This document shows, one piece after another, positions 11,559 to 21,618 of a DNA stretch of 64,000 nt; the first letter of the stretch is position 1, and each line of letters starts with the position of its first letter. The notes under the pieces are model-generated. The model was given only the letters and a program-made list of their open reading frames with translations, made no database searches and was not told the origin of the DNA. Source of the stretch: Croceibacterium mercuriale (GTDB lineage: Bacteria; Pseudomonadota; Alphaproteobacteria; Sphingomonadales; Sphingomonadaceae); assembly GCF_000802385.1 (NCBI RefSeq), contig NZ_JTDN01000001.1, forward strand, positions 1,619,501 to 1,683,500. The letters are read 5' to 3'. The translations under genes and the position numbers were made by a program.

Positions 11559-13406
11559 TCAGTCGAACCGCAGGCGGACACCGCCAAAGGCGGCCCGGCC
11601 GATCGTGCCGTATCCGCTGACGACCTGATACTGTTCGTCGAACAGGTTCTCGACCCGGCCGTAGACCGACCAGCGATCCGCCACCGGCATCTCGGCCCGC
11701 AGGCTGACCAGCGTGTAGCCCTCCAGCCGGGTGGTGTTCCCGGCATCGTCGAAGCTGTCGCCGACCAGCTGCACCGTGCTGCCCAGCGAGAGGCCGAAGG
11801 TGAAGCGGTAATCGGCCGACAGGCTGCCGCTGTTGCGCGGACGGCGGGCCAGGTGATTGCCGACGAAGCCGGCGCTGCGGTTCTCCGTATCGATCAGGCT
11901 GTACGATCCGGAGATGGTCAGCCCGTCTACCGGCCGCGCGACCAGCCCCAGCTCCAGACCCTGCGCACGCGTGCGGGCGATGTTGGAATAGGTGAAGGTC
12001 AGGAGGTCGAAATCGATCTGGTTGGTCGTGTCACGGTGAAACAGGGTGGCGCTTGCCACCAGCGCATCGCCCAGCAGGCGCTGCTCCACGCCGGCATCCC
12101 AGCTTTCCGCAGTCTCCGGCTCCAGCGTCGTCGTGCCGTAGAACGGGGCATAGAGCTGGTACAGGGTCGGCGCCTTGAAGCCTTCGGCGTAGCTGCCGCG
12201 GAGGGTGGTTCCCGGACCCACGGCGAGCGCGGCATTCGCGCCGAAGGTGGTACGGCCGCCGAACGCGTCATCATCGTCACGCCGGACGGCACCGGTGATC
12301 GTCAGCGGATCCAGCGGGGTCAGGATCGCCTCGCCCCAGAAGCTGGTGGTGCCACGGCTGTAATCCTGCACGCCGTCGTCGAAGCGGGTATCCTCATGCT
12401 CCGCGCCGATCACCAGCCGCACACGGTCCATCGCGTCGACGTCGCCCTTGTAGGTGTAGCGTTCCGAGCGGCCCCGCGACACGAACAGCGGCGCCGCCCC
12501 GGCATCCCGGTCGTAATTGTCGCGGTCCACATCGGCGATCTGGAACGCGACCGTGTTGCGCCAGCGGCCGTCGAGGATGTCGCCATGCAGCCCGGCATAG
12601 CCGTACAGCTCCTGCGCGGTCGAATACTCGTTCGTGTCGGCAAAGGCGAAAGCGGGTGCGGGGAATCCGTCCAGATCGGTCCGGCTGTCGGCCCAGTATC
12701 CGCGCAGGTCCAGCCGCAGGTCGGGTGTGAACGCGACCTCGGCCCGGCCGCTGGCACCGTACTGCCGGTACCCGTCCCGCTCCGTGCCGCCATCGAAGGC
12801 GGAGATGCCGTCCGTGCGCAGATAGCCGCCGGTCAGCGCGCCTGACACGATCCCGCTGCTGCCCGACACGCCGCCGCTGGCGAACAGCGTGTCCATGCTG
12901 CCATACTCGACATTGCCGCGCGCCTGCAGGCCGGCGGACGGCGCCTTGGTCATGACATTGACCACGCCGCCGATCGCCTGGCTGCCCCACGGCACGGAGT
13001 TCGGGCCGCGCAGCACCTCCACCCGCTCCACACTGGAGGCGAGCAGGTGAGCGAAGTCGAACCCGCCGCCGGGCGCCGATGGATCGTTCACCCGCACACC
13101 GTCGATCAGCACCAGCGTCTGGTCGCCCTCCGCCCCACGGATGCGCAGGCTCGTCACAGTACCCAGCCCGCCATTGCGCGTCACCGTGACGCCGGGCGTG
13201 GTCGCCAGCAGATCGCTGATCGCGACGGTCTGCCGCTGCTCGATCGTGTCGCGGTCGATCACCGTGACGGCCTGCCCGGTGGTGGCGGCATCCTGTGGCG
13301 CACCGATCGCAGTTACGATGATGTTCGCATCTGCATCCGTATCCTGCGCTGCGGACGGCAGCGCAAGCAGGGCGGCCGGCGCCGCCAGAAGACAGGGAAT
13401 TCGCAT
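11559..13406 (-). CDS. btuB: TonB-dependent vitamin B12 outer-membrane receptor
   Basis: 615-residue outer-membrane beta-barrel that imports cobalamin with TonB energy. Signal peptide at residues 1-20 (LLAAPAALLALPSAAQ), TonB-box-like NIIVTA, plug domain (TIEQRQTVAISDLLATTPGV, TLVLIDGVRVNDPS, GPNSVPWGSQAIGGVVNV), then the long barrel. The ATG at 13406 is chosen because it opens the signal peptide; the frame stays open upstream through the riboswitch, but that is not coding. It is the first gene after the cobalamin riboswitch and heads the btuB-F-C-D-metH run. The length fits BtuB (about 600) better than larger siderophore receptors. Confidence 0.93.
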   Translation of the reverse strand: MRIPCLLAAPAALLALPSAAQDTDADANIIVTAIGAPQDAATTGQAVTVIDRDTIEQRQTVAISDLLATTPGVTVTRNGGLGTVTSLRIRGAEGDQTLVLIDGVRVNDPSAPGGGFDFAHLLASSVERVEVLRGPNSVPWGSQAIGGVVNVMTKAPSAGLQARGNVEYGSMDTLFASGGVSGSSGIVSGALTGGYLRTDGISAFDGGTERDGYRQYGASGRAEVAFTPDLRLDLRGYWADSRTDLDGFPAPAFAFADTNEYSTAQELYGYAGLHGDILDGRWRNTVAFQIADVDRDNYDRDAGAAPLFVSRGRSERYTYKGDVDAMDRVRLVIGAEHEDTRFDDGVQDYSRGTTSFWGEAILTPLDPLTITGAVRRDDDDAFGGRTTFGANAALAVGPGTTLRGSYAEGFKAPTLYQLYAPFYGTTTLEPETAESWDAGVEQRLLGDALVASATLFHRDTTNQIDFDLLTFTYSNIARTRAQGLELGLVARPVDGLTISGSYSLIDTENRSAGFVGNHLARRPRNSGSLSADYRFTFGLSLGSTVQLVGDSFDDAGNTTRLEGYTLVSLRAEMPVADRWSVYGRVENLFDEQYQVVSGYGTIGRAAFGGVRLRFD

Positions 13407-13534
13407 GTAAAAAGCCCCAAACCACACAGGGCCGGCGCCGCGCAGACCATGCGCGTGCGTCGGCCTGACGCCCGTGTCGCCACTCGAGGGTTTCTGCCTC
13501 GTCCGCGCGGCGCACCCCGTCCGCACGATGGATC

Positions 13535-13735
13535 GACTGGCGACCGGCAGGTCTCCTGGCTCTCGGATCACCATGTCGCCCGGCCTTCCCGGATCTGCAC
13601 CCAGTGGCCAGTTCGGGCGACATTCCCCGATCACAGTTGCGGGGGCAGCGCGGGCTGCAGCCAGTGGCCGATCCCGACTTCCCTTTTCATCCCCGTCACC
13701 GGGGAGCCGTTCGCGCAGCGCGCCCTAGCTCCCGC
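13535..13735 (-). ncRNA. Cobalamin (AdoCbl) riboswitch upstream of btuB
   Basis: Reading the minus strand, the hallmark elements occur in the right order: a GGGAA segment near 13682, CCCCCGCAACTGTGA at about 13631-13645, GCCACTGG, GGGAAGGC, and finally the B12 box AGCCAGGAGACCTGCC at 13546-13561. Such aptamers bind adenosylcobalamin and shut off expression of B12 uptake genes when B12 is plentiful. It lies between the cobO stop and the btuB start, about 140 bases before the btuB ATG. End coordinates are approximate; the expression platform is not resolved. Confidence 0.93.
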
Positions 13736-13747
13736 CGGGGCATCGCG

Positions 13748-14389
13748 TCAATATTCCACGCCCTTCTGCGCGTTGAACCCGGCATTGAACGGGTGCTTCA
13801 CCTCACCGAATTCCGTCACCAGATCGGCCAGCTCGACCAGCTCGGGCCGGGCACCGCGCCCGGTGATGCAGACGTGCTTGGTCAGCGGCCGCTCGCGCAG
13901 GAAGGCCAGCGCGTCGTCAAAAGGCAGCGTGTCGTCAGCCAGCACGATGTTCAGTTCGTCCAGGATCACGAAATCGATTTCGGGATCGAGGATCAGCGCC
14001 TGCGCCCGTTCCCATCCGCGCGCCGCGGCGGCGATATCCTTGGCGCGGTCCTGCGTGTCCCAGGTGAAGCCCTCGCCCATGCTTTCGAAGCTGACGAGTC
14101 CGGGCGGCAGGGCGGCGAAGAAGTTGCGCTCCCCCGTCTCCCAGGTGCCTTTCACGAATTGCAGGATCGCCACCCGCATCCCCCATCCGACGGAACGGAT
14201 CGCCATGCCGAAGGCGGCGGACGACTTGCCCTTGCCGTTGCCGGTATGCACGATCAGCAGGCCGCGCTCCGCCGTGCGGCGCGCCTGCAGCTTGTCGCGC
14301 GCCACCTTCATCCGCTTCATCCGGGCATTGTGCCGCGCGTGATCGGCGTCGGTCGTCGGCGCGGGTTCCGTCACGGGGGTGCCAGTCAC
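13748..14389 (-). CDS. cobO: Cob(I)yrinic acid a,c-diamide adenosyltransferase
   Basis: 213-residue CobA/CobO-type ATP:corrinoid adenosyltransferase that attaches the 5'-deoxyadenosyl group to reduced corrinoids, giving adenosylcobalamin. P-loop HTGNGKGKSSAAFGMA, then VAILQFVKGTWETGERNFF and the LILDEIDFVILDELN-type Walker B region are characteristic. No other cobalamin synthesis gene is in the window, so a salvage role for imported corrinoid is inferred. Start is a GTG at 14389 overlapping the S46 peptidase stop as GTGA. It ends just before the B12 riboswitch, so the riboswitch controls btuB onward and not cobO, unless transcripts read through. Confidence 0.94.
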   Translation of the reverse strand: MTGTPVTEPAPTTDADHARHNARMKRMKVARDKLQARRTAERGLLIVHTGNGKGKSSAAFGMAIRSVGWGMRVAILQFVKGTWETGERNFFAALPPGLVSFESMGEGFTWDTQDRAKDIAAAARGWERAQALILDPEIDFVILDELNIVLADDTLPFDDALAFLRERPLTKHVCITGRGARPELVELADLVTEFGEVKHPFNAGFNAQKGVEY

Positions 14390-16434
14390 CCGCCGGCCAG
14401 CTCCCGCACCAGCGCCGGTGCCGGATAGATCGTCTCCAGCGCCTCCTGCACCGCCTCAGTCGAGACGACGACCGTCCGGTTCAAGGCGGGGTCGTAGCCG
14501 TAATTGCCGCCGAGCGAATGGATGTTGCCGTCGAACGCCGCCCCGATCACCGTGCCGGCCCGGTCGATCACCGGGCTGCCGGAATTGCCGCCGATGATGT
14601 CGTTCGTGGTCACGAAATCATAGGTCGCATCGCGGTCGATCTCGTTCTCCCTGGCAGCAAACCCGCGGGCGAGATCAAATGGCGCACTGCCGGTCGCCCG
14701 GTCGAAGGTGCCGCCCAGATTGGTGGCGAAGGGCACCGTCGTGCCCCGCTCCTCCCACCCGGCCACCTTGCCGTAGCTGATGCGCAGGGTGAAGGTCGCA
14801 TCGGGATACTGGCTGTCGCCATAGGCGGCGAACCGCGCATCGGTCAGCTTCGCACCGGCGGCGGCCAGCGGCCCGCGATATTGCGCATCCACCTGCTGCT
14901 GCAGTTCCCGCTGGCGCGGCTCCAGCTGCAGGGCATAACGGATCAGCGGATCGTCCGACGCCTGGATCGCAGCCAGACCGCCCTCCCACAGCTGCCGGCG
15001 ATAGGCGGGGTCCGCCAGCTTCGTGCCGGCGACCAGCCGCGCGGCCAGCTGCTCCGGACTTTCACGGCCCAGCAGCAGCCTGGTGTCGGCATCATCCACG
15101 CCGAGATATTCACGCGCCTTGGACAGGCTCCACGAAAGCCGCAGCTCCTCCAGCCAGGGATAGATCGGGCGCTCGTCCAGCACCTCCTTCTCCAGCAGCG
15201 GCAGTGCGCTGTCGCTGTAGGCGGGCAGACGCTCCGCATTGGGCTTGGCCCGTTCCTGCGCCGCCATCACCAGATCGTGGGCATAGGCATACAGGTCGGC
15301 CGATGGCTGGGTGTAGCGATACGGCAGGTACAGCGTGCGATAGGCGCCGACCGCCTCGCTCACCTGCTCCCACGGATCGCCGGCGGTCACGTCGGTGCGC
15401 CCGCGCAGATCCGTCTCGGCACTGGCCAGCCGGGCGGTGAAGGCAGGATCGTTCAGCGCGCGCTGCCGGCCGATATAGACCTTCAGCGAGTTCTCGATCC
15501 CGTTCAGCAGGTCCAGCCCTTCACGCGCGCGCTCCTCGCTACCCTGCATGGCGGCGATCAGCCGGCCGCGCAGTTCGGAAAAACTGGTGACGCTGGCCGG
15601 CAGCGCGACCTCCCGCTCGAACGCCAGCTGGCTTTGCGTGTAGAGGCGGCTGGTGGAGCCGGGATTGCCCACCACGAAGGTCGGCTCGCCTTCCTGTGGC
15701 GCGCGCGGGTTCCACTTCAGATGCGCTGCGGGCTGCACCGGCTGGCCGTTCTCGTATGCGCGCAGGAAGCTCGCATCCATGGAATAGCGCGGAAAGTTGA
15801 AATTGTCCGGATCGCCGCCGAACGTCGCCGCGCGATCCTCCGGCGCCCAGACCAGGCGCACGTCCGAGTACTTGCGGTAGGTGTACAGCTTGTACTGCCC
15901 GCCGCCGAACAGGGTCACCACCTGGCAGCGCGTGGTCGCCCGGTCGGTGCAGTTCTCGTCCTCGATCGCGGCGATCGCGGCATCCCGCGCGCGGGTCAGC
16001 GCCTCGCCGCCAAGACCCTCCAGCGCGGTGCGCACGCGGCCAGTCACGTCGGTGATGCCGGTCACCACCTCGGCCTGCTGACCGGGGCAGGCGACCTCGT
16101 CCTCGCGGCGCCCGGCGATGAAGCCGGCGTCAAGCAGGTCGGCGGCAGCCGTCGAATTGTCGAACAGGCAGGATGCGACGCAGTGATGGTTGGTCAGGAT
16201 CAGGCCCTGCGGCGAGACGAAGCTGGCCGAACAGCCACCCGTCAACCGCACCGCCGCCTGGCGGGTGTGGTCCAGCCACGCCTGGTCCGGTGCCCAGCCA
16301 TACGCTTCGCGCACTTGCGCCTCCGGAAAATTGTCAAACGTCCACATGCCTTCCTCGGCAGCGGCGGGCGTGGTGCCGGCAATCGCCAGCAAAGCGAGGG
16401 GGGAAGTCGCCAGGAGTGCGCGTCGGTTCGTCAT
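14386..16434 (-). CDS. S46 family serine peptidase (dipeptidyl-peptidase 7/11 type)
   Basis: 682-residue exported serine exopeptidase of MEROPS family S46, which removes dipeptides from oligopeptide N-termini in the periplasm. A signal peptide follows the ATG at 16434 (MTNRRALLATSPLALLA...AAAE). Family hallmarks: EGMWTFDNFP at the mature N-terminus, the catalytic His in ILTNHHCVAS, and the nucleophile Ser in GGNSGSPVIDRAG near the C-terminus. P1 specificity (DPP7 hydrophobic or DPP11 acidic) is not resolved by eye. The stop overlaps the cobO GTG start by 4 bases, an unexpected pairing of a nutrient peptidase with a B12 gene that may simply reflect compaction. Confidence 0.93.
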   Translation of the reverse strand: MTNRRALLATSPLALLAIAGTTPAAAEEGMWTFDNFPEAQVREAYGWAPDQAWLDHTRQAAVRLTGGCSASFVSPQGLILTNHHCVASCLFDNSTAAADLLDAGFIAGRREDEVACPGQQAEVVTGITDVTGRVRTALEGLGGEALTRARDAAIAAIEDENCTDRATTRCQVVTLFGGGQYKLYTYRKYSDVRLVWAPEDRAATFGGDPDNFNFPRYSMDASFLRAYENGQPVQPAAHLKWNPRAPQEGEPTFVVGNPGSTSRLYTQSQLAFEREVALPASVTSFSELRGRLIAAMQGSEERAREGLDLLNGIENSLKVYIGRQRALNDPAFTARLASAETDLRGRTDVTAGDPWEQVSEAVGAYRTLYLPYRYTQPSADLYAYAHDLVMAAQERAKPNAERLPAYSDSALPLLEKEVLDERPIYPWLEELRLSWSLSKAREYLGVDDADTRLLLGRESPEQLAARLVAGTKLADPAYRRQLWEGGLAAIQASDDPLIRYALQLEPRQRELQQQVDAQYRGPLAAAGAKLTDARFAAYGDSQYPDATFTLRISYGKVAGWEERGTTVPFATNLGGTFDRATGSAPFDLARGFAARENEIDRDATYDFVTTNDIIGGNSGSPVIDRAGTVIGAAFDGNIHSLGGNYGYDPALNRTVVVSTEAVQEALETIYPAPALVRELAGG

Positions 16435-16568
16435 CAATCCGCTTTCGGTTTGCCGGCTGCGGCCAGCCAGATAGCGGCATATCGCTGTCATCGGCCGGCC
16501 GAGCGTTGTTGCTGGCCCGGGTGTAATCGGATCGACAGCCAACGGCAATCGCCGCGCGGTCCGGCGGG

Positions 16569-16970
16569 CTACGTGCGGTGGTAGCTTTGCGGCGCCTGTG
16601 CATCCTGCACGTCATAGGCGAACCATGCCGCCGCTCCGTGATCGTAGACCTGCACCAGACCATCGGCGATGTGAGCGTCATAGAAGGTGCCGGACGCCCG
16701 GTCGTATCCCTTCACCCGATCGCCATCCCGTTCGAACGAGACGAAGCTCTGCTCGCCACTGTCGAAGATCTCCGGCAAGGTGCCGCCGAACCTGGCCGAA
16801 CGATCGCCGTCGAAGCCCTGAAGCTGGTCGCCACGGCACTCGGCGGCGATCCGCAGATCCTGACCGGCGGCGTGATCGAACAGGCCGGCGACTTTTCTGC
16901 CCGTGATGGAGGCGAAGGTCGCGGCGGCGACCATGGCGCGAATATGTGGGTCCATGACCCCGTGTGGCAC
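16569..16970 (-). CDS. Hypothetical protein
   Basis: 133 residues, no family recognised. A short hydrophobic-leaning N-terminus (RAMVAAATFAS) could start at an internal Met near residue 13. The rest is rich in Asp, Gly and aromatic residues with alternating polar/hydrophobic pattern (SFVSFERDGDRVKGYDRASGTFYDAHIADG), suggestive of a beta-rich small domain. It lies between tesB and the S46 peptidase, same strand, with 134 bp to the latter. The reading frame is plausible but overlaps competing open frames, so coding status is moderate. Confidence 0.55.
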   Translation of the reverse strand: MPHGVMDPHIRAMVAAATFASITGRKVAGLFDHAAGQDLRIAAECRGDQLQGFDGDRSARFGGTLPEIFDSGEQSFVSFERDGDRVKGYDRASGTFYDAHIADGLVQVYDHGAAAWFAYDVQDAQAPQSYHRT

Positions 16971-17017
16971 CGCGGCGGACGGCAGGGCAAGCGCTCGTTG
17001 CCGGAAAGCGTCGGCTG

Positions 17018-17911
17018 TCAGGCCAGCCGCACCATGCCCTCCTGCGCCACGCTGGCCACAAGCCGGCCGTCGCGGGTAAAGATCTGCCCGCGGCCATAGC
17101 CACGCGCCATCCCCGACCAGGGGCTCTCGATCACATAAAGCAGCCAGTCATCGGTGCTGAACTCGCCATGGAACCACAATGCATGGTCCAGGCTGGCCGC
17201 CTTCACGTCGCCGCGCGGGAAGCTGAGGCCATGCGGCTGCAATGCTGTGGAAAGCAGCTGGAAGTCGCTGGCATAGGCCAGCACCGCATTGTGCACGGAG
17301 CGATGGTCGGGCAGCGGCGCCACGGTGCGGAACCACACATGCGCCACTGGCGGACGCGGACGCGGGTCCAGCCAGTCGCGTGGCTCCACGGAACGGAAAT
17401 CGATCGGCCGGCTGCGGATCATGAACTGCTTGGCCAGGCCTTCCGGCATCCGCTCGGCCACTTCGCGGCGGATCTGCGCGTCGGACACCAGCTCTTCCGG
17501 CGGCGGCACGTCGGGCATCCGGGCATACTGATGCACCGGTCCGTCCTGCGGCTCCTGAAAGGAAACGAGCAGATTCAGGATCGGCTGGCCCTGCTGGCTC
17601 GCCACCACGCGCCGGTTGGAAAAGCTCTTGCCGTCCAGATCGCGCTTCACGCGGAACTCGATCGGCTCCTTGTCGGTACCCGCGCGCAGGAAATAGGCGT
17701 GGAGCGAATTGGCGGTGCGGCTGTCCGGCACCGTTCGGCGCGCTGCACCCAGCGCCTGCGCGATCGCCTGCCCGCCGAACACCCGTCCGGCCGCATCGGG
17801 CTGGCGGCGGCCGATGAAGCGGTCTCCCCCGCGCGGTTCCAGATCCAGCAGCAGGCTCAGCTCGGCCACCAGCTGTTCGGGCGTCGGTCCTTTGAGGTCA
17901 CGGCTAGCCAT
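17018..17911 (-). CDS. tesB: Acyl-CoA thioesterase II
   Basis: 297-residue double hot-dog thioesterase that hydrolyses medium to long acyl-CoA to free acid and CoA in the cytosol. Motifs: GRVFGGQAIAQAL in the first hot-dog, LHAYFLRAGT, and in the second half SLDHALWFHGEF with the catalytic Asp, followed by WLLYVIESPWSGMARGYGRGQIF. Length matches E. coli TesB (286). No convincing ribosome-binding site precedes the ATG at 17911. Stands alone between hppA and the small hypothetical gene. Confidence 0.95.
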   Translation of the reverse strand: MASRDLKGPTPEQLVAELSLLLDLEPRGGDRFIGRRQPDAAGRVFGGQAIAQALGAARRTVPDSRTANSLHAYFLRAGTDKEPIEFRVKRDLDGKSFSNRRVVASQQGQPILNLLVSFQEPQDGPVHQYARMPDVPPPEELVSDAQIRREVAERMPEGLAKQFMIRSRPIDFRSVEPRDWLDPRPRPPVAHVWFRTVAPLPDHRSVHNAVLAYASDFQLLSTALQPHGLSFPRGDVKAASLDHALWFHGEFSTDDWLLYVIESPWSGMARGYGRGQIFTRDGRLVASVAQEGMVRLA

Positions 17912-18014
17912 CGTGCGACGCAGATGCGCGGCACAACAAGGCTAGTCAACAATATTGCAGGGTGCGGCAATGAACCGTCACCCGATCATTGTGTCCCTCC
18001 GTGCCGTCATCCGG

Positions 18015-20177
18015 TCAGGTTGCAAGTGCCGCCAGCAGCAGCAATGCGACGATGTTGGTGATCTTGATCATGGGGTTGATCGCCGGGCCGGCCGTGTCCT
18101 TGTACGGATCGCCCACCGTGTCGCCGGTCACCGCCGCCTTGTGCGCCTCCGACCCCTTGCCGCCATGATTGCCGTCCTCGATGAACTTCTTGGCATTGTC
18201 CCACGCGCCGCCGCCGCTTGTCATGGACAGGGCCACGAACAGCCCGCTGACGATCACCCCCAGCAGCAACGCACCCAGTGCGGCGAAGCCGTTCTGCTGC
18301 CCGGCCACCGCCGTGATCCCGAAATAGACCGCGGGCGGTGCCAGCACCGGCAGCAGGCTGGGCAGGATCATCTCCTTGATCGCGGCCTTGGTCACCAGGT
18401 CCACCGTACGGGCATAGTCCGGCTTGGTGGTGCCGGCCATGATGCCGGGATCGGCATGGAACTGCGCGCGCACATCCTGCACCACGTCCCCCGCCGCGCG
18501 GCCAACCGCGGTCATGCCCATCGCGCCGAACAGGTATGGCAGCAAGGCACCGAGCAGCAGGCCGACGATGACGTAAGGATTCTCCAGGCTGAAATCGACG
18601 TCCAGCCCGGGGAAGAACTCGGTCAGATCGGTGGTATAGGCGGCGAACAGCACCAGCGCCGCGAGCCCGGCGGAGCCGATGGCATAGCCCTTGGTCACCG
18701 CCTTGGTGGTATTGCCGACCGCGTCCAGCGCGTCGGTCCGTGCGCGCACCGTGGCATCCAGCCCGGCCATCTCCGCGATGCCGCCGGCATTGTCGGTCAC
18801 CGGGCCATAGGCATCCAGCGCCACCACCATGCCGGCCAGCGCCAGCATCGCGGTCGCGGCATAGGCGATGCCGATCAGGCCGGCGATCTCGTAGGCGCCG
18901 ATGATCCCCGCCACGATCAACAGCGTGGGCAGCGCGGTCGCCTCCAAGCTGATGGCCAGGCCCTGGATCACGTTGGTGCCGTGCCCGGTCTCGCTCGCCT
19001 TGGCGATGGAGCGGACCGGCCGGTAATTGGTGCCGGTATAGTATTCGGTGATCCAGATGATCGCCGCCGTGATCGCCAGGCCCACCATGCAGCAGGCGAA
19101 CAGCGCCCAGCCGGTGAACGGCCGCACCTGAGCGGCCATGCCTTCCGTGTCGATCGGCTGACCGGGCATCACGTCCTGTGTGCCGCGCAGCAACGCATCG
19201 CCACCGATCACCGCGTTCATGTCGCCCAGCGCCAGGTTGATCGCGAACCAGATGGCGGGGATCGACAGTAGCGCGGTCAGGCCGAAGCCCTTGTACATCG
19301 CCAGCATCACTTTGGTGCCGCCCCCAAGCCGCACGGCATAGGTGCCGATGATGGAGGTGACGATGCACACCCCGCCGATCAGCAGCGGCAGGCTCATCAG
19401 CGGCAGCAGCAGGTCACCGATGTCGCGGACCAGCAGCGCGGTCAGCACCATGGTCGCACCGACGGTGACCACGTATGTCTCGAACAGGTCGGCCGCCATG
19501 CCGGCGCAATCGCCGACGTTGTCGCCCACATTGTCCGCAATCACCGCGGGGTTGCGCGGATCGTCCTCCGGGATGCCGGCTTCCACCTTGCCCACCAGGT
19601 CCGCGCCCACATCGGCCGCCTTGGTGAAGATGCCGCCGCCCAGCCGCGCGAAGATGGAGATCAGGCTGGCGCCGAAGGCCAGCGCCACCAGCGCGTCCAC
19701 CACCTGCCGGTCATCCGGGTTCAAGCCGAACACACCGACGAGCAGGCCGAAGAACACGGCGATAGACAGCAGCGCAAGGCCCGCCACCAGCATGCCGGTG
19801 ATGGCACCCGACCGGAACGCCAGTGTCAGTCCCTGCTGCAGCCCTTCCCCCGCCGCGGCGGCGGTGCGCAGGTTGGCGCGGACGGAGATGATCATGCCGA
19901 TAAAGCCCGCCGCACCCGACAGCATGGCCCCGATGACGAACCCGCCGGCGCTGATCGGGCCGAGCAGCAGCAGCACGAGCAGCGCCATGCCGGCGCCGAC
20001 CACAGCAATGGTCGTGTATTGCCGGCGAAGGTAGGCTTGCGCGCCTTCCTGGATGGCGGCGGCGATCTCGCGCATGCGGTCCGTGCCGGTCGGTGCGCGC
20101 AGCACCTGCCGGCCGGTCACCAGGCCATAGACGATGGCCAGCAGGCCCAGCGCTACCGCGATCCCGATCAAGCCCAT
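18015..20177 (-). CDS. hppA: Membrane-bound H+-pumping pyrophosphatase
   Basis: 720-residue polytopic inner-membrane enzyme (about 16 helices) that couples PPi hydrolysis to proton export. The substrate-binding signature [13 protein letters not shown] and the acidic loop [21 protein letters not shown] region are intact. The subtype residue lies in [10 protein letters not shown]: Lys here is the known mark of the K+-independent group, where K+-dependent pumps have Ala. A strong GGGAGAGG site precedes the ATG at 20177. It follows thiL by 104 bp on the same strand and may be transcribed separately. Recovers energy from biosynthetic pyrophosphate, for instance from histidine and nucleotide synthesis. 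Confidence 0.97.
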   Translation of the reverse strand: MGLIGIAVALGLLAIVYGLVTGRQVLRAPTGTDRMREIAAAIQEGAQAYLRRQYTTIAVVGAGMALLVLLLLGPISAGGFVIGAMLSGAAGFIGMIISVRANLRTAAAAGEGLQQGLTLAFRSGAITGMLVAGLALLSIAVFFGLLVGVFGLNPDDRQVVDALVALAFGASLISIFARLGGGIFTKAADVGADLVGKVEAGIPEDDPRNPAVIADNVGDNVGDCAGMAADLFETYVVTVGATMVLTALLVRDIGDLLLPLMSLPLLIGGVCIVTSIIGTYAVRLGGGTKVMLAMYKGFGLTALLSIPAIWFAINLALGDMNAVIGGDALLRGTQDVMPGQPIDTEGMAAQVRPFTGWALFACCMVGLAITAAIIWITEYYTGTNYRPVRSIAKASETGHGTNVIQGLAISLEATALPTLLIVAGIIGAYEIAGLIGIAYAATAMLALAGMVVALDAYGPVTDNAGGIAEMAGLDATVRARTDALDAVGNTTKAVTKGYAIGSAGLAALVLFAAYTTDLTEFFPGLDVDFSLENPYVIVGLLLGALLPYLFGAMGMTAVGRAAGDVVQDVRAQFHADPGIMAGTTKPDYARTVDLVTKAAIKEMILPSLLPVLAPPAVYFGITAVAGQQNGFAALGALLLGVIVSGLFVALSMTSGGGAWDNAKKFIEDGNHGGKGSEAHKAAVTGDTVGDPYKDTAGPAINPMIKITNIVALLLLAALAT

Positions 20178-20281
20178 GGGCTATCCTCTCCCTGTGGCCC
20201 GATCATTGTCGCCGGGTCCATCAATGCAGTCAGGCTAGTCGCGATGATCCTGAATGTGCAAGCAAAAAGCTGCGAAGCTAA

Positions 20282-21157
20282 TCAGTTGTGTTGCCAACCC
20301 AACCCTTCGGCATTGGCGATCGGCTGCCCGTCCACGAACAGGGGCACAAAGCCGCGCTGCTCCACCTGGCCGATTTGCGTGGCGGGGACCGGCGGCTGCG
20401 TGCCGGGCGGCAGGGAGAACAGCAGCTGGTAATCGTCACCCCAGCTCAGCGCCTGCAACCGCCGGCTTTCCGGAGTCGCGATCGGCACGGCGGCGGTGTC
20501 GATGGCGATCGAAACCTCGCTCGCTTCCGCCAGCCGCCAGCTGTCCAGCAGCAGGCCATCGGACACGTCCATCATCGCCGTGACCAGCGGGGCAAGCGCC
20601 CGGCCCTCCGCCAGCAGCGGCAGCGGCCGCCGATAGGCGGCGCTGTCCGCGCCGGTGCCGTCGCGCAGGGCCTCGAAGCCGAGCAAGGCGGCGCCCAGCT
20701 CGCCCGTTACCCACAGCCCGTCGCCCGGCAGCGCGCCGGATCGGCCCGGCACCGGGCGGTGCGTGGCGCGACCGATCGCGGTCAGGCCCCAGCTGCGCGG
20801 CGAACCTCCGGCCACGGTATCCCCGCCCAGCAGCGGCACGCCGTAGCGGCCTAGCACCTGCGCCAGCCCCAGCAGGAAACATTCGTCATCATCGCCCAGC
20901 ATGTGCCCCAGCAGCACGCCCACCGGCTCCGCACCCTTGGCGGCGAGATCGGACAGGTTGGTGGCCACCAGCTTCCACGCGATATCGGCCGCGTCCTGCC
21001 CGGGCAGGACATGGATGCCCTCCACCAGCATGTCATGCGTCAGGACCAGCGCCTCGCCGCCGACCTCCAGCACCGCGGCATCGTCCAGCAGGCCGCGCGC
21101 CGCCTGATGGCCAGCGAGCATCCGCAAGCCGTCGATGAAGGCGGCCTCGCGGCTCAC
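20282..21157 (-). CDS. thiL: Thiamine-monophosphate kinase
   Basis: 291-residue ThiL, phosphorylating thiamine monophosphate to the diphosphate cofactor (needed by SucA, encoded further along). Motifs of the family: GLLDDAAVLE, LTHDMLVEGIHVLP, DIAWKLVATNLSDLAAKGAEPVG in part, and MDVSDGLLLD near the middle, all metal or ATP binding. Start is the GTG at 21157 that overlaps the nusB stop (GTGA); the open frame upstream of it lies inside nusB. Last gene of the hisG-hisD-nusB-thiL run. Confidence 0.94.
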   Translation of the reverse strand: MSREAAFIDGLRMLAGHQAARGLLDDAAVLEVGGEALVLTHDMLVEGIHVLPGQDAADIAWKLVATNLSDLAAKGAEPVGVLLGHMLGDDDECFLLGLAQVLGRYGVPLLGGDTVAGGSPRSWGLTAIGRATHRPVPGRSGALPGDGLWVTGELGAALLGFEALRDGTGADSAAYRRPLPLLAEGRALAPLVTAMMDVSDGLLLDSWRLAEASEVSIAIDTAAVPIATPESRRLQALSWGDDYQLLFSLPPGTQPPVPATQIGQVEQRGFVPLFVDGQPIANAEGLGWQHN

Positions 21158-21618
21158 CGGCTGGCGGAAGGGCGCACTGCCTTGGCCACCGCGTCCAGCA
21201 CGCCATTGGCGAACTTGGCCTCCTTCGGATCGAAGAAGGCATGGGCGACGTCGAGATATTCGCTGATCACCGTGCCGACCGGCACGTCGTGACGGGCCAG
21301 CAGCTCGTAAGTGCCGCAGCGCAGGATCTGCTTCATGGTGCGGTCCAGCCGCGCCAGGGTCCAGCCGCTGGCGAGCTTGCTTTCCAGCAGCACGTCGATC
21401 TCCTCCGCCCGGGCCAGCGCGCCCTTCACCACATCGTCGAAGAAGGTCATCTCCGCCGGTGCGATCGGCTCCTCCTCGATCGGACGACCCAGCCGGTGCT
21501 GGTGGAATTCGTCCAGCAGCAGCGGCAGCGGGGTGTTCTCCATCTCGCGCTGGTAGAGCGCCTGCACCGCACCCAGGCGGGCGGCGGAGCGGGCGACGGA
21601 CTTGGACTTCGAACTCAT
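21154..21618 (-). CDS. nusB: Transcription antitermination factor NusB
   Basis: 154-residue all-helical NusB, which with NusE (S10) recognises boxA RNA and promotes rRNA antitermination. Family landmarks are SAARLGAVQALYQREM at the N-terminus, MTFFDDVVKGAL, and LARLDRTMKQILRCGTYELLARHDVPVGTVISEY toward the C-terminus (shown here in part by the motif RLDRTMKQILRCGTYEL). Start is the ATG at 21618 overlapping hisD by 4 bases. The nusB-thiL link is common in proteobacteria. Confidence 0.95.
   Translation of the reverse strand: MSSKSKSVARSAARLGAVQALYQREMENTPLPLLLDEFHQHRLGRPIEEEPIAPAEMTFFDDVVKGALARAEEIDVLLESKLASGWTLARLDRTMKQILRCGTYELLARHDVPVGTVISEYLDVAHAFFDPKEAKFANGVLDAVAKAVRPSASR

Noticed and set aside
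13407-13634. Upstream extension of the btuB frame through the riboswitch
   Set aside because: The region folds as a cobalamin aptamer and the signal peptide begins at the ATG at 13406, so the open frame there is chance.
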